Part shown: piece by piece, positions 19,567-31,103 of the stretch
How positions within the stretch are numbered: position 1 is the stretch's first letter
How the letters are laid out: each line of letters begins with the position of its first letter
Source: Pseudocercospora fijiensis CIRAD86
Taxonomy: Eukaryota; Ascomycota; Dothideomycetes; Mycosphaerellales; Mycosphaerellaceae
Reading direction: 5' to 3'
Assembly (NCBI RefSeq): GCF_000340215.1
Contig: NW_006921539.1
Coordinates: 560,471-624,470 of the forward strand
DNA: 64,000 bases
Program-made: the position numbers and the translations under genes
Notes under the pieces: model-generated
What the model was told of the DNA's origin: nothing
What the model saw: only the letters and a program-made list of their open reading frames with translations
Databases searched by the model: none

Positions 19567-22151
19567 CTATCGTCCGAATCCACCAAACCCTGCCCCATCC
19601 TTCTTGAAGAACCTGCCAATATTCCGCAAGTTCTCGTTCAGCGTCGTTGTACTCGTTCCACCATCAAGACTTGCCCTCCCACCTGGCGGACTTGCCGTTC
19701 TACTTGCTGAATTGGAAGTACCAGGAATTGGCGTGGAAGCGAAACGGTCTCCGGCTTCTCGAGCTGCATTGAGCAATGTGTTTCCAAAATTCGCGGCGTC
19801 GAAGCGAGGAGGTGCGAGCAGAGACGGCGAGGAAGCGTCCTTCAAAGCAGCGAGAGGACCACCACTGGTGTTTGCAGAAGGGACAGGTGCCGACATATTG
19901 AGTGATGCAATGAGTGGGTTGGAAGGCTGCAAGCTTTCATTCGCAGGGCTGGCCTTGTGCGCGTTGAAGAGCTCGATGAGATGGCTCTGGTCCTGCTTCC
20001 TTGTAAGACCTTTCAGCTCGAGCACCTTGCGGAAATTAGCTTCGGAGCGATCTCGAATGTGAATGAGATATGCCTGGACGAGACCTTCGGGCGGCGACGA
20101 GCGGACTTGTAGTGTCTTGAGGATCGGGTCGAGTTTGGCCGTACTCTGATTTACCCGCTTGACGAAAGCTGCATTGACAGGTATACCGGCCTCACTGTTC
20201 AGTGTTGCTAATTCTGCAAGTCCTTTCTTCAGGACGTATGTGTCGAGCAGCATCTGTTCCGAGCCAGTCTCGGAGACTGGACGACATGCAACGATATTGG
20301 TGATGTACGAGCTGGTGAGAGCGTCAACCAGATGGTCGCAGTATGCTCGCGCATACTGGGGTTTGTGCAAGTATCGCAGAATATCCTGGCTGCGATCTTT
20401 GACGCGCTGGAGAAGCGTCGACACATAGGAGCTCTGATCTCCGACCATCTCCATCTTGCTCCAAGGTATTGATCGCATCTCTCGCCATGCAGGTTCGCAA
20501 TCTGCTTCGGCTTTGTGAACAAGAGCACGCACAGCTGCTGAGGCGACGCCCATGAACGTGTCTGCTTGAGACTGCAAGTCCACTTTCTCTCTCAGATCCT
20601 CGTCGATCCGACCTTTGATCCTTTCTTCCAGCTGGTTCGTGGTCGTATAGCAGTAATCTGCCGTGTTCAGGATAATGACTGCATCTTCCACGCTTGGCCC
20701 GCCAGTTTTATCCGACAGGAAGTAGAACAGGACTTGTTGCGCGTAGGCATCGAGATACTTCGCAAAGGTTCTCGAGAGCTCTTCCAGTCTGCTTCCGGTG
20801 GACAATTTCGCACATTGCGCCAGGGTCACGCGATAGTGATGAAAAAGCTCCGTAGACGAGTTGACGACCGATTGAGCATGGAACTCTTCCTCCACGTTTC
20901 GAATACCTTGTTGTCGATACTTCGGGATAAGAGTGGCCAATTGTCTGTCCTGCGATTCGACCCATATACTAAGGTAGGGCTCAAATGCTTCTGAAATGGC
21001 TTGGCTGAAACCATGTCGTTTCTCCTCGCTCGATGTGACTGTGTCCATAGAATTCCTAGATTCGCCTCCAGAAAAGCGACGCTCCAAGCTGTGCTCGAAG
21101 TCTAAGGTCTCTTGCAAGCAAGACAGCAACAGATTCACATCCGGAGGCTGTCCGTCTGCCCTTCTCATGCTCTTGTGCAGAATCGCTTTATAGTCATCCC
21201 TGGTGTTCTCGCAGAATGCGTTTGCCAGCATCTCATTGACCTTCCAGCTTGGCGGGAAGAGCATGTGGTGTTCCAAGTCGTACGTCTTGAGCATGCGATT
21301 GAACCAAGAGTATCTTCTCGATATGTTGTCCAAACTTCCGGCCTCGTCGTTGCCTCTAAAGACCTGTCTGTACTCGCGCAGCTGCGTATTACAATACCAT
21401 GTTATCAACCTCGATCGCGCATGATGTCCTAGCGCATCCATGACCTGGCATGCCTCGTTCAACATCATCCTCTTCTGCTGTACCTCACCACGCGCGAATG
21501 TGACCTCGAAGTCCTCACAGACTTGCTCGAGAAGTTCACGCTGCACATCTGCAACATTCCTGCTCAATGTCGCGATCTGGTCGATACTCCTATAGCTCTT
21601 GAAATGCGCCATGAGCTGTATCACAGCTTGGAGCAAATGCGCGCACTCTCGGTACTGCCTGGTATCGCTCAGTCCTCTGAGTTGCTCGTATGCAGTCGTG
21701 AGCATCTGCAGCCTCTTCAGAGCTGTCATAGACAGCGTGAGATTCTTCTTTGTACTGTCCAGCCTCTTGATATCTGCTGTCATTTCCGTAATAGTTCGTT
21801 CTGTCTCCAATGCGCGTTCCCGCACGCCTTCGATCTTAGCAAAGAGCCCTGCGAGTTCGGCCTTCGCATCTTGTATTCGTCGAACGCTATCCGAGTCGGA
21901 CGTGGTTTGGGTCGTGACGAGAGAGGAAATATCGGAGTCGAGGCCATCTTGGTAGCGTTGAAGGGATGCTGACACGCTGGAAACGGAAGAGAGCGTAGAC
22001 GGATGTGAGAAAAGCGCGTTCAAATGGTCAATTGGGTCATAGTCCACTGAGAGACCGTCAGTCCACGTTCGAGGATAGCGCGTGAGATTCATGCTGGGAG
22101 CCTACCTGCATCAAGAGCATCTGAAGTCGCAGTGCCATTTGTTACGGCCAT
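19567..22151 (-). CDS. VPS53: GARP complex subunit Vps53
   Basis: Two exons are proposed: 22151-22106 and 22046-19567, with a 59-nt intron (donor GTAGGC, branch GACTGAC, acceptor CTCTCAG), giving 841 residues. The spliced N-terminus reads MAVTNGTATSDALDAV and runs into DYDPIDHLNALFSHPSTL, a typical fungal Vps53 start. The ATG at 22092 used by the unspliced frame lies inside this intron. The Vps53 N-terminal coiled-coil region shows LQMLTTAYEQLRGL, LLQAVIQLMAHFKSYRSID and LSRNVADVQRELLEQVCEDF (near residues 125-195). The C-terminal 100 residues are Ser/Pro/Gly rich. GARP tethers endosome-derived vesicles at the trans-Golgi network with Vps51, Vps52 and Vps54. The length is normal for the family. 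Confidence 0.93.
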
Positions 22152-22528
22152 CGAAGCTCACGGAGTCATGAATACCGCAATCGTGGGCGAAGAAACAGTA
22201 GTGTATTACGCCCAAACGCCCTTCAGAATGCAACAAGGAATCGTTTAAACGCTTGGGTAAGGTTATTCTATTGTCGAGGCCACGAACGCCATGTGCAAGT
22301 GGAGCTGTTCGGAATCGGACCCAACTCCGTCCGTGCATGAGCCCTTGGGAGACATGAGCCCTTGTCTAGAAGTACAACAAAACACATGCTTTGACTGAAT
22401 GAAAAGGCGGCGCCGAACACTTGATCAGTTGAAAATCTATTAAGGTCTATAGCATCATTCTTGGTGCGCTTTCCCAAGATCAATACCAAATCTTCTTCCT
22501 CCTCTCCCATCATCCCACCACCCCGAAC
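22152..22528. other. Intergenic region
   Basis: A short stretch between the VPS53 start and the end of the DUF3433 pseudogene. It should hold the VPS53 promoter. No gene is seen. Confidence 0.4.
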
Positions 22529-25500
22529 TCACTCACCAACCCTCCCAAAGGCCTCGACAACGCATCTCAGCATCGCTCCAATACCCCGAGCCTTATACGA
22601 AGCAGCCTCTCTCAGCAACTCCGAGCCGGAAAGAAGACTAGCCGCTGCAGCGATACTACAAGGGTTCTTTGGTAAGACTTCTTTCGTGCGGATGAAATTC
22701 GTCATGATGATAACGCAAATGGCCATGAGACCGAGTAAGACTTCCAAGATCCGTGTCGAGACGACATTCTGTGTGAGTCGTCGTCGATCGAGTCTCGTTC
22801 TTGCCCCGGTGACTGTAGATGGCGTGTTACTGTTCTCATCGCTGCTGTCTACGCCAGAGTCTTGATTGGCGAGCTGAGCATATGTTAAACCCCAAAGTCT
22901 TCCGAGCGTGCCGTTTAGCGCTGCATTGTTTCCTTCGCCGACTAGGTCTTCTAGTTTGAGTTGGGGATTTGTGGCTAGGAGGGGTGCGAAGGCTAGGTCT
23001 GAATTGTTGTATGTGAAGTGGTCCATTGGCCAGATTGACGTCCAGACTGGGAGGATGCCTTCGAAGGTACTGGTTGGTTCTTTCTCCATACATGTCGAAG
23101 CCATGATCTTGCGAGACGTCTTTCGGAGGCACGGAATCATCCACGTCTACGGAGAGGATACGCTTGCTTTGAGCATCGATTGTGGCATTTGTCTGGACTT
23201 GATCGACCCACGCACGACATGTGCTGACATTGAGACTTTCAGAAGTCCCGTCACTGGTGGGAATCTTGCCGTATATGAGTATGACGAATGGACACTCAGG
23301 AGAGACCCAGTCGAGTGTGGTGAACTCGTAATACGATAGACCAGAAGGATTTCCGAATCCGTAGTCAGTTCCGGGAAGCGCCAGGAGCTTGTGGTATGAG
23401 TTATTGCAACTCTTTGGGGAGTTTGTGAGTGTGATACTCGCTGGCGTATTGTACTTGCCTGGCCGTATGGTGATACTTCGCTCGTTGACTGGCAAGACGA
23501 ACTCGTTGTAGGTCCATCGTGGCATGGTCAAATTTTTGTTGACGAGCATCGAAAGGATGATTGCTGTCTTGTCCATATCACTGTCGGAAGCAGCTTTCAT
23601 GAATGAGACTCCAGTGCTTGTGCTGTATGATGCGATCTGGGTCGAGTTGAATAACTGGGTGCTGTAAAGGCCTGAGGAAACAATGGTAAGGGGGAAAGCA
23701 AGCAACGTAGCAATAGTAATTGCCAGAATCCCCTATCTGCCACCTTTAGTCGAGGTCCATAGTGTCGTCACGGTCAATTGCCATTGGTCCGCATTCATTA
23801 AGGCAGAGCGGGCATCTTGTGGCTTGCGTCTGAGGCTTGAATATGGTTGAATGATCTTCGCTTCAGAAGCGACTGCGCCAACACTCATTGAAATTAAGAG
23901 CATGACTGTGCCGGGCACATATCTCCAAGCATATCGTCCATCGGTATCAGAAATTAGAGTTGCGAGACCTTCCTGACGAAGTGACTTCTGAAGGACGAGC
24001 TCAAGGGCGATGACGGCGCCAAACAAGATCAGAACGAGAGCCGCTGTGGCCTATAGCGAGAGCGATAACGGTATCCACCACTGCACTTGGTCTTTCTTGC
24101 GATCGGCCTGAATACCATCACGATTTAATTCTTTGCTGTCTTCGAACAGATCCACTGCAAAGGATTTGGAAGCGCTAACGCTGCTTGCACAAGGCAAACC
24201 GCCAAGACGGTTACGCATTTGTTTCTCGTTGGCAGTGCTGAGTGGAGCGAATTCGTGTAGCTGGCTGCACTTCGATGTAATAAGCGCAAGTCCAGCGATA
24301 GAGCCAGGATCTCGAGGCGTCGATCCTCGTCCATCGAACCAAACTAGAGGTATTGTAAGTACTGTCAGCACAGCTAAGGCTGCTGCCATGCCTATCAGCG
24401 ACAATTCGCGAACTCGAAGTCGCTGCTCAGTACTATGCAGCATCCCATTGTATTGTTTCACGCCATCGGCCATGAGATTTGACTTTGCAATCTGTGTCGA
24501 TACCACTCCATAGAGTTGTTGAGTGCCTTCGAGAAGGCCTGTCTGTAGGCCCATCATGCTTTTCGGCTGTGTCACGGCAAGGTATAGATTGAAAAAGTCG
24601 TCGAAGGAATAGAACCAGAGATGACGATAGTCGTATGAGTTCGCTCCGTTGCCGGAATGGTTCAGGAAGGTGAGCGTAGAATTCCGAGTCTGCCATATTG
24701 TACCGAAAGCGTTACTTGAGTCTAAAAGGCTTTCTTGGAACATAGACAGCATGTCGGGATTTGTGATCGAGTCGTCGTGAATCACTACTTCAGATCCGTT
24801 TGTCTTAGTAGCAAGCAATGCGCCAGATGTGTCGATCGTGACTGGCACTTCTGCCAACGTGTTGCGCTGCTGACAGACCAATGCTGTAACGTTGGAGGCG
24901 AGCTCGGCCGTCGAATTGAGGTTTGGGTTGAAATTGGCAACAATCGTGCCAGTGGCAATGAACAGTCGAGCCACATCGTCACTGTTCGATTCGTTACCTT
25001 TTGAGAGCGTAGCAAAGCCGAAGGTGAGATTGTAGGCGTATACACTTCCAGATGTGCCAGCATCTTTGGGCCAGCTGCTACGGCATATGCTGCAAGAGGA
25101 CGACTCTATTTTGTATTCCGGGATTATGGAAGTGCATTTGTAGTCGCATTCCTGATCGTAAGTGTAGAATTTGCCAGGAACACAGTCTAAGCCGGCCCTG
25201 AAAGCGTCCACTGTGGCGTCTATGGTTGCTGTCGACAACGATAGCCCATCTGATTGTGCAAGATGCAGGTTTGGTATTGCATATTCGCCTGAAGTACCGA
25301 CAGGAAACGCTTTGTTCAGTTCACTGGCCCCATATGCAAAGATAGCCTGAATGCTTCGATTCATTGCACTCGTGTCCTATGCGGAAGGATCGAATCTATC
25401 ACTGGACAGTAGCGCTACATCGGCACTGGAAACGACAACATCTTCAAGTGCGAACAGACCAGTTGATAGCACGATCAAGAGTTTGAGTAGCAACGAGCAA

Positions 25501-26246
25501 GTCGTACCAAGGGCGACTGACCAGTGCTTTAGCCGAATAGATCTCCACAAGACCACGGGCTGTGCATCAGAAATGTAATCAAGTAGCAAGGTCTCTGATG
25601 CTCGGCTTCTTCCTTGGTGCAGGATCTGCCAAAGGATCATTTGTCGAAGCCTGGTATCGGTATGATCCCACAATGAGAGCACAATTGAAAGGACTGCAGA
25701 CACACGCTGTTAGCACAGAGCCACATAATTCTACGAGTACTCACTCAAGGTCGGTCCGTATGTCCAAAGATAATGCAAGCTTTTATGAGACCTCGCAATG
25801 CCCTTTTCTGCGTGGTCGCTGATGTACAGCACAACCAGTGCCACAATGAGGAGGACAAAAATTACAACAAAGCCCCAGATGGTGCGCTTTCGCAAAGCAG
25901 CAGGCCTCCATAAACTTTCTCTTGATAGTTTCGCATCTGTAACAGGTTCGATTGTGGTTTTATCTAGCGTTTCTGAAGATGGCATGAGGCGCACTTCATC
26001 GCTGGCCACCATGAATCCCGCAGAGGCAGCCACTGGCTTGTCCAAACCGGCAGGCCTTTCTCATACTGAAGATTTGCCATGAGAATCATCTGCACTGTGG
26101 TGGCTCCCATGCTGTATCAAGGCGTCAAAGGGCGTTGATCGTTCGACCATCTCGACGTGCTGGCTGGCATGAGCTGTCGTGCTTCCGAGAGGCACGTCGC
26201 GGAGTTCGTAGCTGTCCGTATTGTCCACTGGCATGTGGGCACTCAT
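22529..26246 (-). pseudogene. Broken DUF3433-family fungal membrane protein gene
   Basis: Successive frames read as one DUF3433 protein of roughly 1200 residues with membrane segments arranged in two repeats. The N-terminal tail is MSAHMPVDNTDSYELRDVPL. The first repeat has WGFVVIFVLLIVALVVLY, YLWTYGPTL and DYISDAQPVVLWRSIR, and the second has RYAWRYVPGTVMLL and ILAITIATLLAFPLT. One intron is convincing (25744-25694, GTGAGT, branch GCTAAC, acceptor CTGCAG). The frame is interrupted at TGA 26063-26061, TAG 25379-25377, TAG 24053-24051 and TAG 23735-23733, with a frame change near 23100-23140. The flanking sequence stays homologous across each TAG, and the TAGs fit Gln or Trp codons hit by CpA-to-TpA change. 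The TGA could mean a later start (ATG in GFMVASDE). DUF3433 function is unknown. Confidence 0.8.
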
Positions 26247-27355
26247 CCCGCGTCATTCAGTGCACATTGCATGCTGCAGGTGGAAACGACGACATGTAGG
26301 AGAAGCTGAAGAGAAGATATTTGAATGGCCGGCCAATAGTCGGCCAATACCTAGTAGGTAGTCGGAGGATTGACTGCCTAGTGCACCGCCCTGTGCTCTG
26401 TGGGGGCGGAAACTAATACTTGCTCTGCTTAAGCGACGACCGCAGCTGAAGCCGCTTAAGACGATTATTCAAGCAAACCAGATGATCTTGAACACCTTTG
26501 TAGAAGAGGCTGGCCGGCTGGGTGGTTCGTGGAGTGCTACGTGCCGTCCGCGCAAACTATGAAGAGGTAGCGGAATATTGGCGAGCAATCGTATGCCACG
26601 ATCAAGTGCATTCTTATAAATCTTCTGCATTGAGCTGTAGGAGCTGCCAGTATAATCCTCGCTGTCTTCGTCGTCTTTGGTATTGCTCTGCTTTTATCGG
26701 CGGCTTCTCTGGACAGCCTGATGGTACTCTTGGCTTCGCCCGCGACTTCGCAGCGCATGTAATCTCAGCAATCAGACATCCTCGATCTCGGCTGTGGAAT
26801 CGTTTATCCCTAGGCATCAGCCTGGTGTCAAGGCCTTCGTCCGTGGACATAATCCGCTAGGCTGCGCGTGAGGCTGAGACTGTGTAGTTTGCTGTTCGAG
26901 ACATTATCGGGCGGCCTTTTGCGCTCCGATGGCTCGTCCACGAGCCTTGGAAAGGTTTGAGATGCATAGTATACAGCAACTCTGAATGTAATGGTGTATC
27001 ATTGAATAATACAGGTGAAGGCTGGCGCTGGTGCCTCAAAGCGAGCGCCTGCATGCCTTCACGGATGTGGCTTGGCAAGCTCGGATCATCCGAACCCTGC
27101 TAGGTCCTGAGCTTAACGGCAAGGACAATAGACAATTGAACCTAAGTCTGGACTCTTCACCTTCACCTTCAACGTGCTCGCGCAGTCTTCTACTGCACGA
27201 GCATCCAATACTTCTCTTCGCTACAGCCGATAACAGACCACTATCCTTGACCACACTTGCTCACGCCGACAACTTTGTTAAGAACAGGTCGCGCTCATTA
27301 CCAGCACCAAATACCACAACACTCACTACCAGCTACACCTCGAACAGGCGCCAAC
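26247..27355. other. Intergenic region between divergent DUF3433 pseudogene and MEX67
   Basis: About 1.1 kb with no supported gene. A short direct repeat of GGCCGGCCAATAGTCGGCCAAT type lies near 26326-26348. The part just before MEX67 (27150-27350) is C/T rich, like many fungal 5' untranslated regions. Confidence 0.4.
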
Positions 27356-29440
27356 ATGGTGTCTCGCACCAGCACCGACCGTCGCCCACCACGCGGTCCA
27401 GCTGCCATGCGCCGGCGAGGTGACCGTGACGGCGATGTCGCCATGGACTCGATCGCAGTCATGGGCCGCAGCAAAATCGGCAAGGCCGCACCTACCGGAC
27501 CAGCAGCCACTCGAGCCACGCGCAGCGGCGGAAAGGACATCCTCACGACGGGCGGCCGACGCGAACTCATTCGAAAGGCTGCAAGCGGCGATGTCTCCAT
27601 GAGAGAGCCTCGTGCGCCAAGCTCAGCGGTCGTCCTTAAGATCGATGGTTGGACCAAAAGCAAAGCCGCAGACAACACCGACCGCGGCCGCAAATCCCTC
27701 ACGCAGTGGCTAGAGAAGAAGGCGGGCATGAGACTAGGGAGAAGAGACGTGAGAATCAGGAAGGTATGACATATCCTCGCAAGCCCTTTGCGAGCTCGCC
27801 GCGCATCCGGTCCGCCCTCGTTAGCAGCCAATTCTCAGAACGACGACCGTGATTAAGCTACTGGCCAGCCGCTACCCTTTGGGTGACTTCGTGCATCCGT
27901 AATTAAGGAATACTAATTTGTGTAGACCAAGCAGGATGGAGACACATTGCTGATCACCGTGCCATCGGTGGATGCAAAGGCATATCAGCGAATGGATGGA
28001 TACGAGTGGGCGGGTGCAAAACTCAGCATCAAGCGCGAGGGAGATGCAGGCGAAGAGAAGAAGGACAGCCAGACAGAGGATCTCAAGGCCATGCTAAGAG
28101 GCGTGCTTGAGCGACGATGGAATCCTGACACCAAGGTTCTGGATCTCACGGCACTCGGACAAGACCCGGACCTGAAAGCCTCATCCATGTTCGATAAGAG
28201 GTCGACCACCAGCAAGTTCTTTCCTGCACTCATGAAGGTCCTTGATATGTCCTTCGAAACTTCACATGAGCGCGATGAAGCCATCTCTGGCGTCACGCTT
28301 GCCAATAATGCTTTGGAGAATCTCGACATCGTCAAGGAACTCTCCAGAACGCTGCCAAATCTCCAAAACCTTGATCTTTCAAACAACGCATTCGCCAATA
28401 TGGCCGCATTGGATCTGTGGAGACGACGATTCAAGAAACTGCAGAACCTCATTTTGAACGGCAACCCGCTTGAGCAGAACGAGCCCAACTTTGCGACTGA
28501 GATCGTCAAATGGTACCCGTCACTGATGTTCCTCAACGGCGTGCAGGTCCGCACTGAGGAGGATGTCAAGAATCAAAACAACCTCACCAACCTTCCGTTC
28601 CCAATTCGTTCGCCACAATTCCAGGACGAGGGTCAAATCGCCGAGACCTTCATTCGCAACTGGTTCATGGGCTTCGACAACGATCGACCGCAGCTTGCGC
28701 AAGTGTACTACGACGAGAACTCCGAATTCTCGCTTGCTGTCAACACAGCTGCTCCCCGAGATCCTGCCGGAAAAGTAAGTACTGGACCACAAGAATGGGA
28801 TCAGTACATCAAGCACAGCCGGAACCTCAAGAAGTTGAATCACCTTGGAGCCCGAGCCTCTCGTCTATACCGCGGCACGAAGGCGATCAGCGAGCTATTC
28901 GCACAGCTGCCCAAGACACAGCATCCGACACTCGAGGAATCCACCAAGTGGATGATCGAATCGCATATTCAGCCTGGCATTCCAGACCCAACGGGTGCCA
29001 GCCCATCTGGCGTCGACGGCTTCTTCATCTCCATCCACGGCGAGTACAACGAGCCCGAAACACAGAAGCAGCGCAGCATGGACCATGCAATCTACATTGG
29101 TCCTGGTGGCTCTATGGGAGTGCGCGTAGTCAGCCACACTGTGACCATTCGTGCCTACGGTGGTGACCAGGCTTTCTTGCCTATCGTGAACACCCCACCG
29201 ATGCCAGCTGCAGATGCGTCTATCGCAGATGGTTTGCCACAACTGCCAGTAGGCGTCTCGCTCGAAATCGCCGAGCAGATGGTGGCCGAGTTGAGCAAGC
29301 AGACCAACTTGACACCTCAAGGCTCGCATGACTGCTTGACACAGACAGCCTGGAACTTCGACGCTGCACTTCAAGCTTTCAACAACGTAAAGGCCAGTCT
29401 TGGACCAGAATGGTTCATCAACGGCGTCGCGGCAGCATAG
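27356..29440 (+). CDS. MEX67: mRNA export receptor Mex67 (NXF/TAP family)
   Basis: Two exons, 27356-27763 and 27926-29440, give 640 residues. The 162-nt intron has GTATGA, branch TACTAAT and acceptor TGTAG. The N-terminal part is Arg/Gly rich (RGPAAMRRRGDRDG) and suits RNA binding. A leucine-rich repeat region follows (about residues 240-318, with LPNLQNLDLSNN and LQNLILNGNPL). An NTF2-like domain lies near 375-545 (ETFIRNWFMGFDNDR, LAQVYYDENS, GVDGFFISIHGEY) and a TAP-C/UBA-like end near 582-640 (TQTAWNFDAALQAFNNVK, then the usual Phe-rich loop). Mex67 with Mtr2 carries mRNPs through nuclear pores. A GTAAGT at 28775 inside the second exon is read as coding because the frame and family pattern continue. 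Confidence 0.95.
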
Positions 29441-31103
29441 AGTGCACCGTGGCGAATACGAAAGATCCGAAGATGAAGATGCGACAGGAAACGTGGCGAT
29501 GACCGCACTGTCTTTTATGTGACATTGTTTTAGCGAGGCGCATGGGTGGCATACTAGAGGAACCGCGAAATTGTGTTTATAAGGGAAAGGAAAAGATCTT
29601 GTATTTTGGGAAGAATAGCAAGGGCGCTTTGGGTTGAGTTTACGAGACGATGATACCAGACTGCACGGCTGCATGGGCTTTTGAGACTTGGACTTGGGGG
29701 TGCCTCCGGGGGTATTGAGGCATAGAAGGAAGGCTTAGATACTACAATTTTATCGACGCGCGAAGAGACAAATCATGAAATTGAGAGCGATATGCTTTCG
29801 GTGGAGTGGATGCCTCTTTTGCGATTTCAGCTGGGCACAGCGGACAGAGACAGAGCTTCTTCTTGCCCTTTTCCTTTCCATTCCTTTTCAAGTTGTTCAC
29901 GTGAGCTGAAAGGAGGTCGAGGATGCGACGAACGAGTCCGACATGCTTTTATGCAAAGAGCAACGTGAGTCGGGTGTCACAGGGCATGCTCCCTGGAGCA
30001 GAGATGAACAGGCAGAGGGTATACTTTTTGGCAGAAATTGCGCAATCGATTGGAGGAGGCTTTGATTCGAAGGCTAGCAATATATATGGTTTTTGCGATA
30101 AGTTACTGCGAAGTTAGTAGTAGTGAAATGCAGGCCAGGATGCGACGGGAGTTTTGCTGTCTCATCAGGTCACGTCTCTCTCAATAGACACCATCCCGAA
30201 AAGACTCAGTATAGATATTTCTACAGTAGTGATCTGTCAGCAAACATCCTCGTGCAAAAACGGCAATGCAATTTCGTAAATTCTTTTTTTTTCAGGTCTT
30301 TTTTTTCCCCTTTTCTAAGCATCGACGGCCTGTATACGTCGGTACTGGCCATGCCTTTTCCGGCTCTTCCTAAAGATTATGGGTCATGGTCGTCGACTTT
30401 TGTTTTGTCGACATCATCATTGAATTTTGGTGGAAATTGTGGTGAGCGGTTGGTAACGTACCTTGGGGTTTTTTTGTGTGTGGCTGAGTGAGGAGGGTGT
30501 GGGGTGGGAAGGCTATCGGGAGTCAATGAGGAGGATGAGGGAGATGTCGTTGTAGAGCCCTCGGCCATGCGTGTGATGCATGGAAGTGATGATGGATGTG
30601 GAATGATATGTGAGCTGAGATGTTACGGTAGTTCGAGGAGAGAGATCGGATCGGATTGTTCAATTCAAGAATATTTCAAAGGCCGCGACGGGCCGTTGTT
30701 CCGAGGCTTAAATTTAGTATAGACCCTTCCTTCCCAAATGAGCCACCTTCCAAGTGTCCTCGACCACTAGCCAGAATAATGTAAGCAAACGCCTGCTTGG
30801 AAATACCCTTTCTCGCTGCGAATAGCTGTCCTCGCCCTCGTCACTCCTTGCTCCCTTCGCTTGGAACGAATCGACTTACACCCTACATCGAATAGTGGTT
30901 CGCGACGTTTCCAATCCCTTTGTTTCGACACTGCAACCTTTGTTACGACTACCGCGGATCCGTATGAGCATATCAATAAGGGATCCTGGACGGATACGGG
31001 TCTGATACCTGGCCTTCTGGTAAAAGGTGTGCCTGTCTGGCACATGGACATTCAGTATACAATGCGCTGACATTTTGGCTTGCTAGAGCGACAGTAACAC
31101 ACG
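29441..31103. other. Intergenic region between MEX67 and ERO1
   Basis: About 1.7 kb without a supported gene. Two long T runs occur near 30284-30310 and a GT-rich patch near 30440-30505. Short frames here have no family features. No tRNA-like cloverleaf was recognised. Confidence 0.4.

Noticed and set aside
19511..20062. Long frames antisense to VPS53, the permease, MEX67 and CPSase
   Set aside because: These mirror the codon pattern of the real genes on the other strand and show no family features.
22090..22092. ATG at 22092 as the VPS53 start
   Set aside because: It lies in an intron with good splice sites; the upstream exon gives a family-like N-terminus.
26061..26090. A 30-nt intron removing the first stop of the DUF3433 gene
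   Set aside because: GTATGA looks like a donor, but 30 nt is below a believable intron size and no longer in-frame acceptor was found.
28775..28850. GTAAGT donor inside MEX67 exon 2
   Set aside because: The frame continues through it and the encoded WDQYIKHSRNL segment is conserved in Mex67.
29441..31103. tRNA or small RNA gene in the long MEX67-ERO1 spacer
   Set aside because: No A-box/B-box pair or cloverleaf could be recognised by eye.
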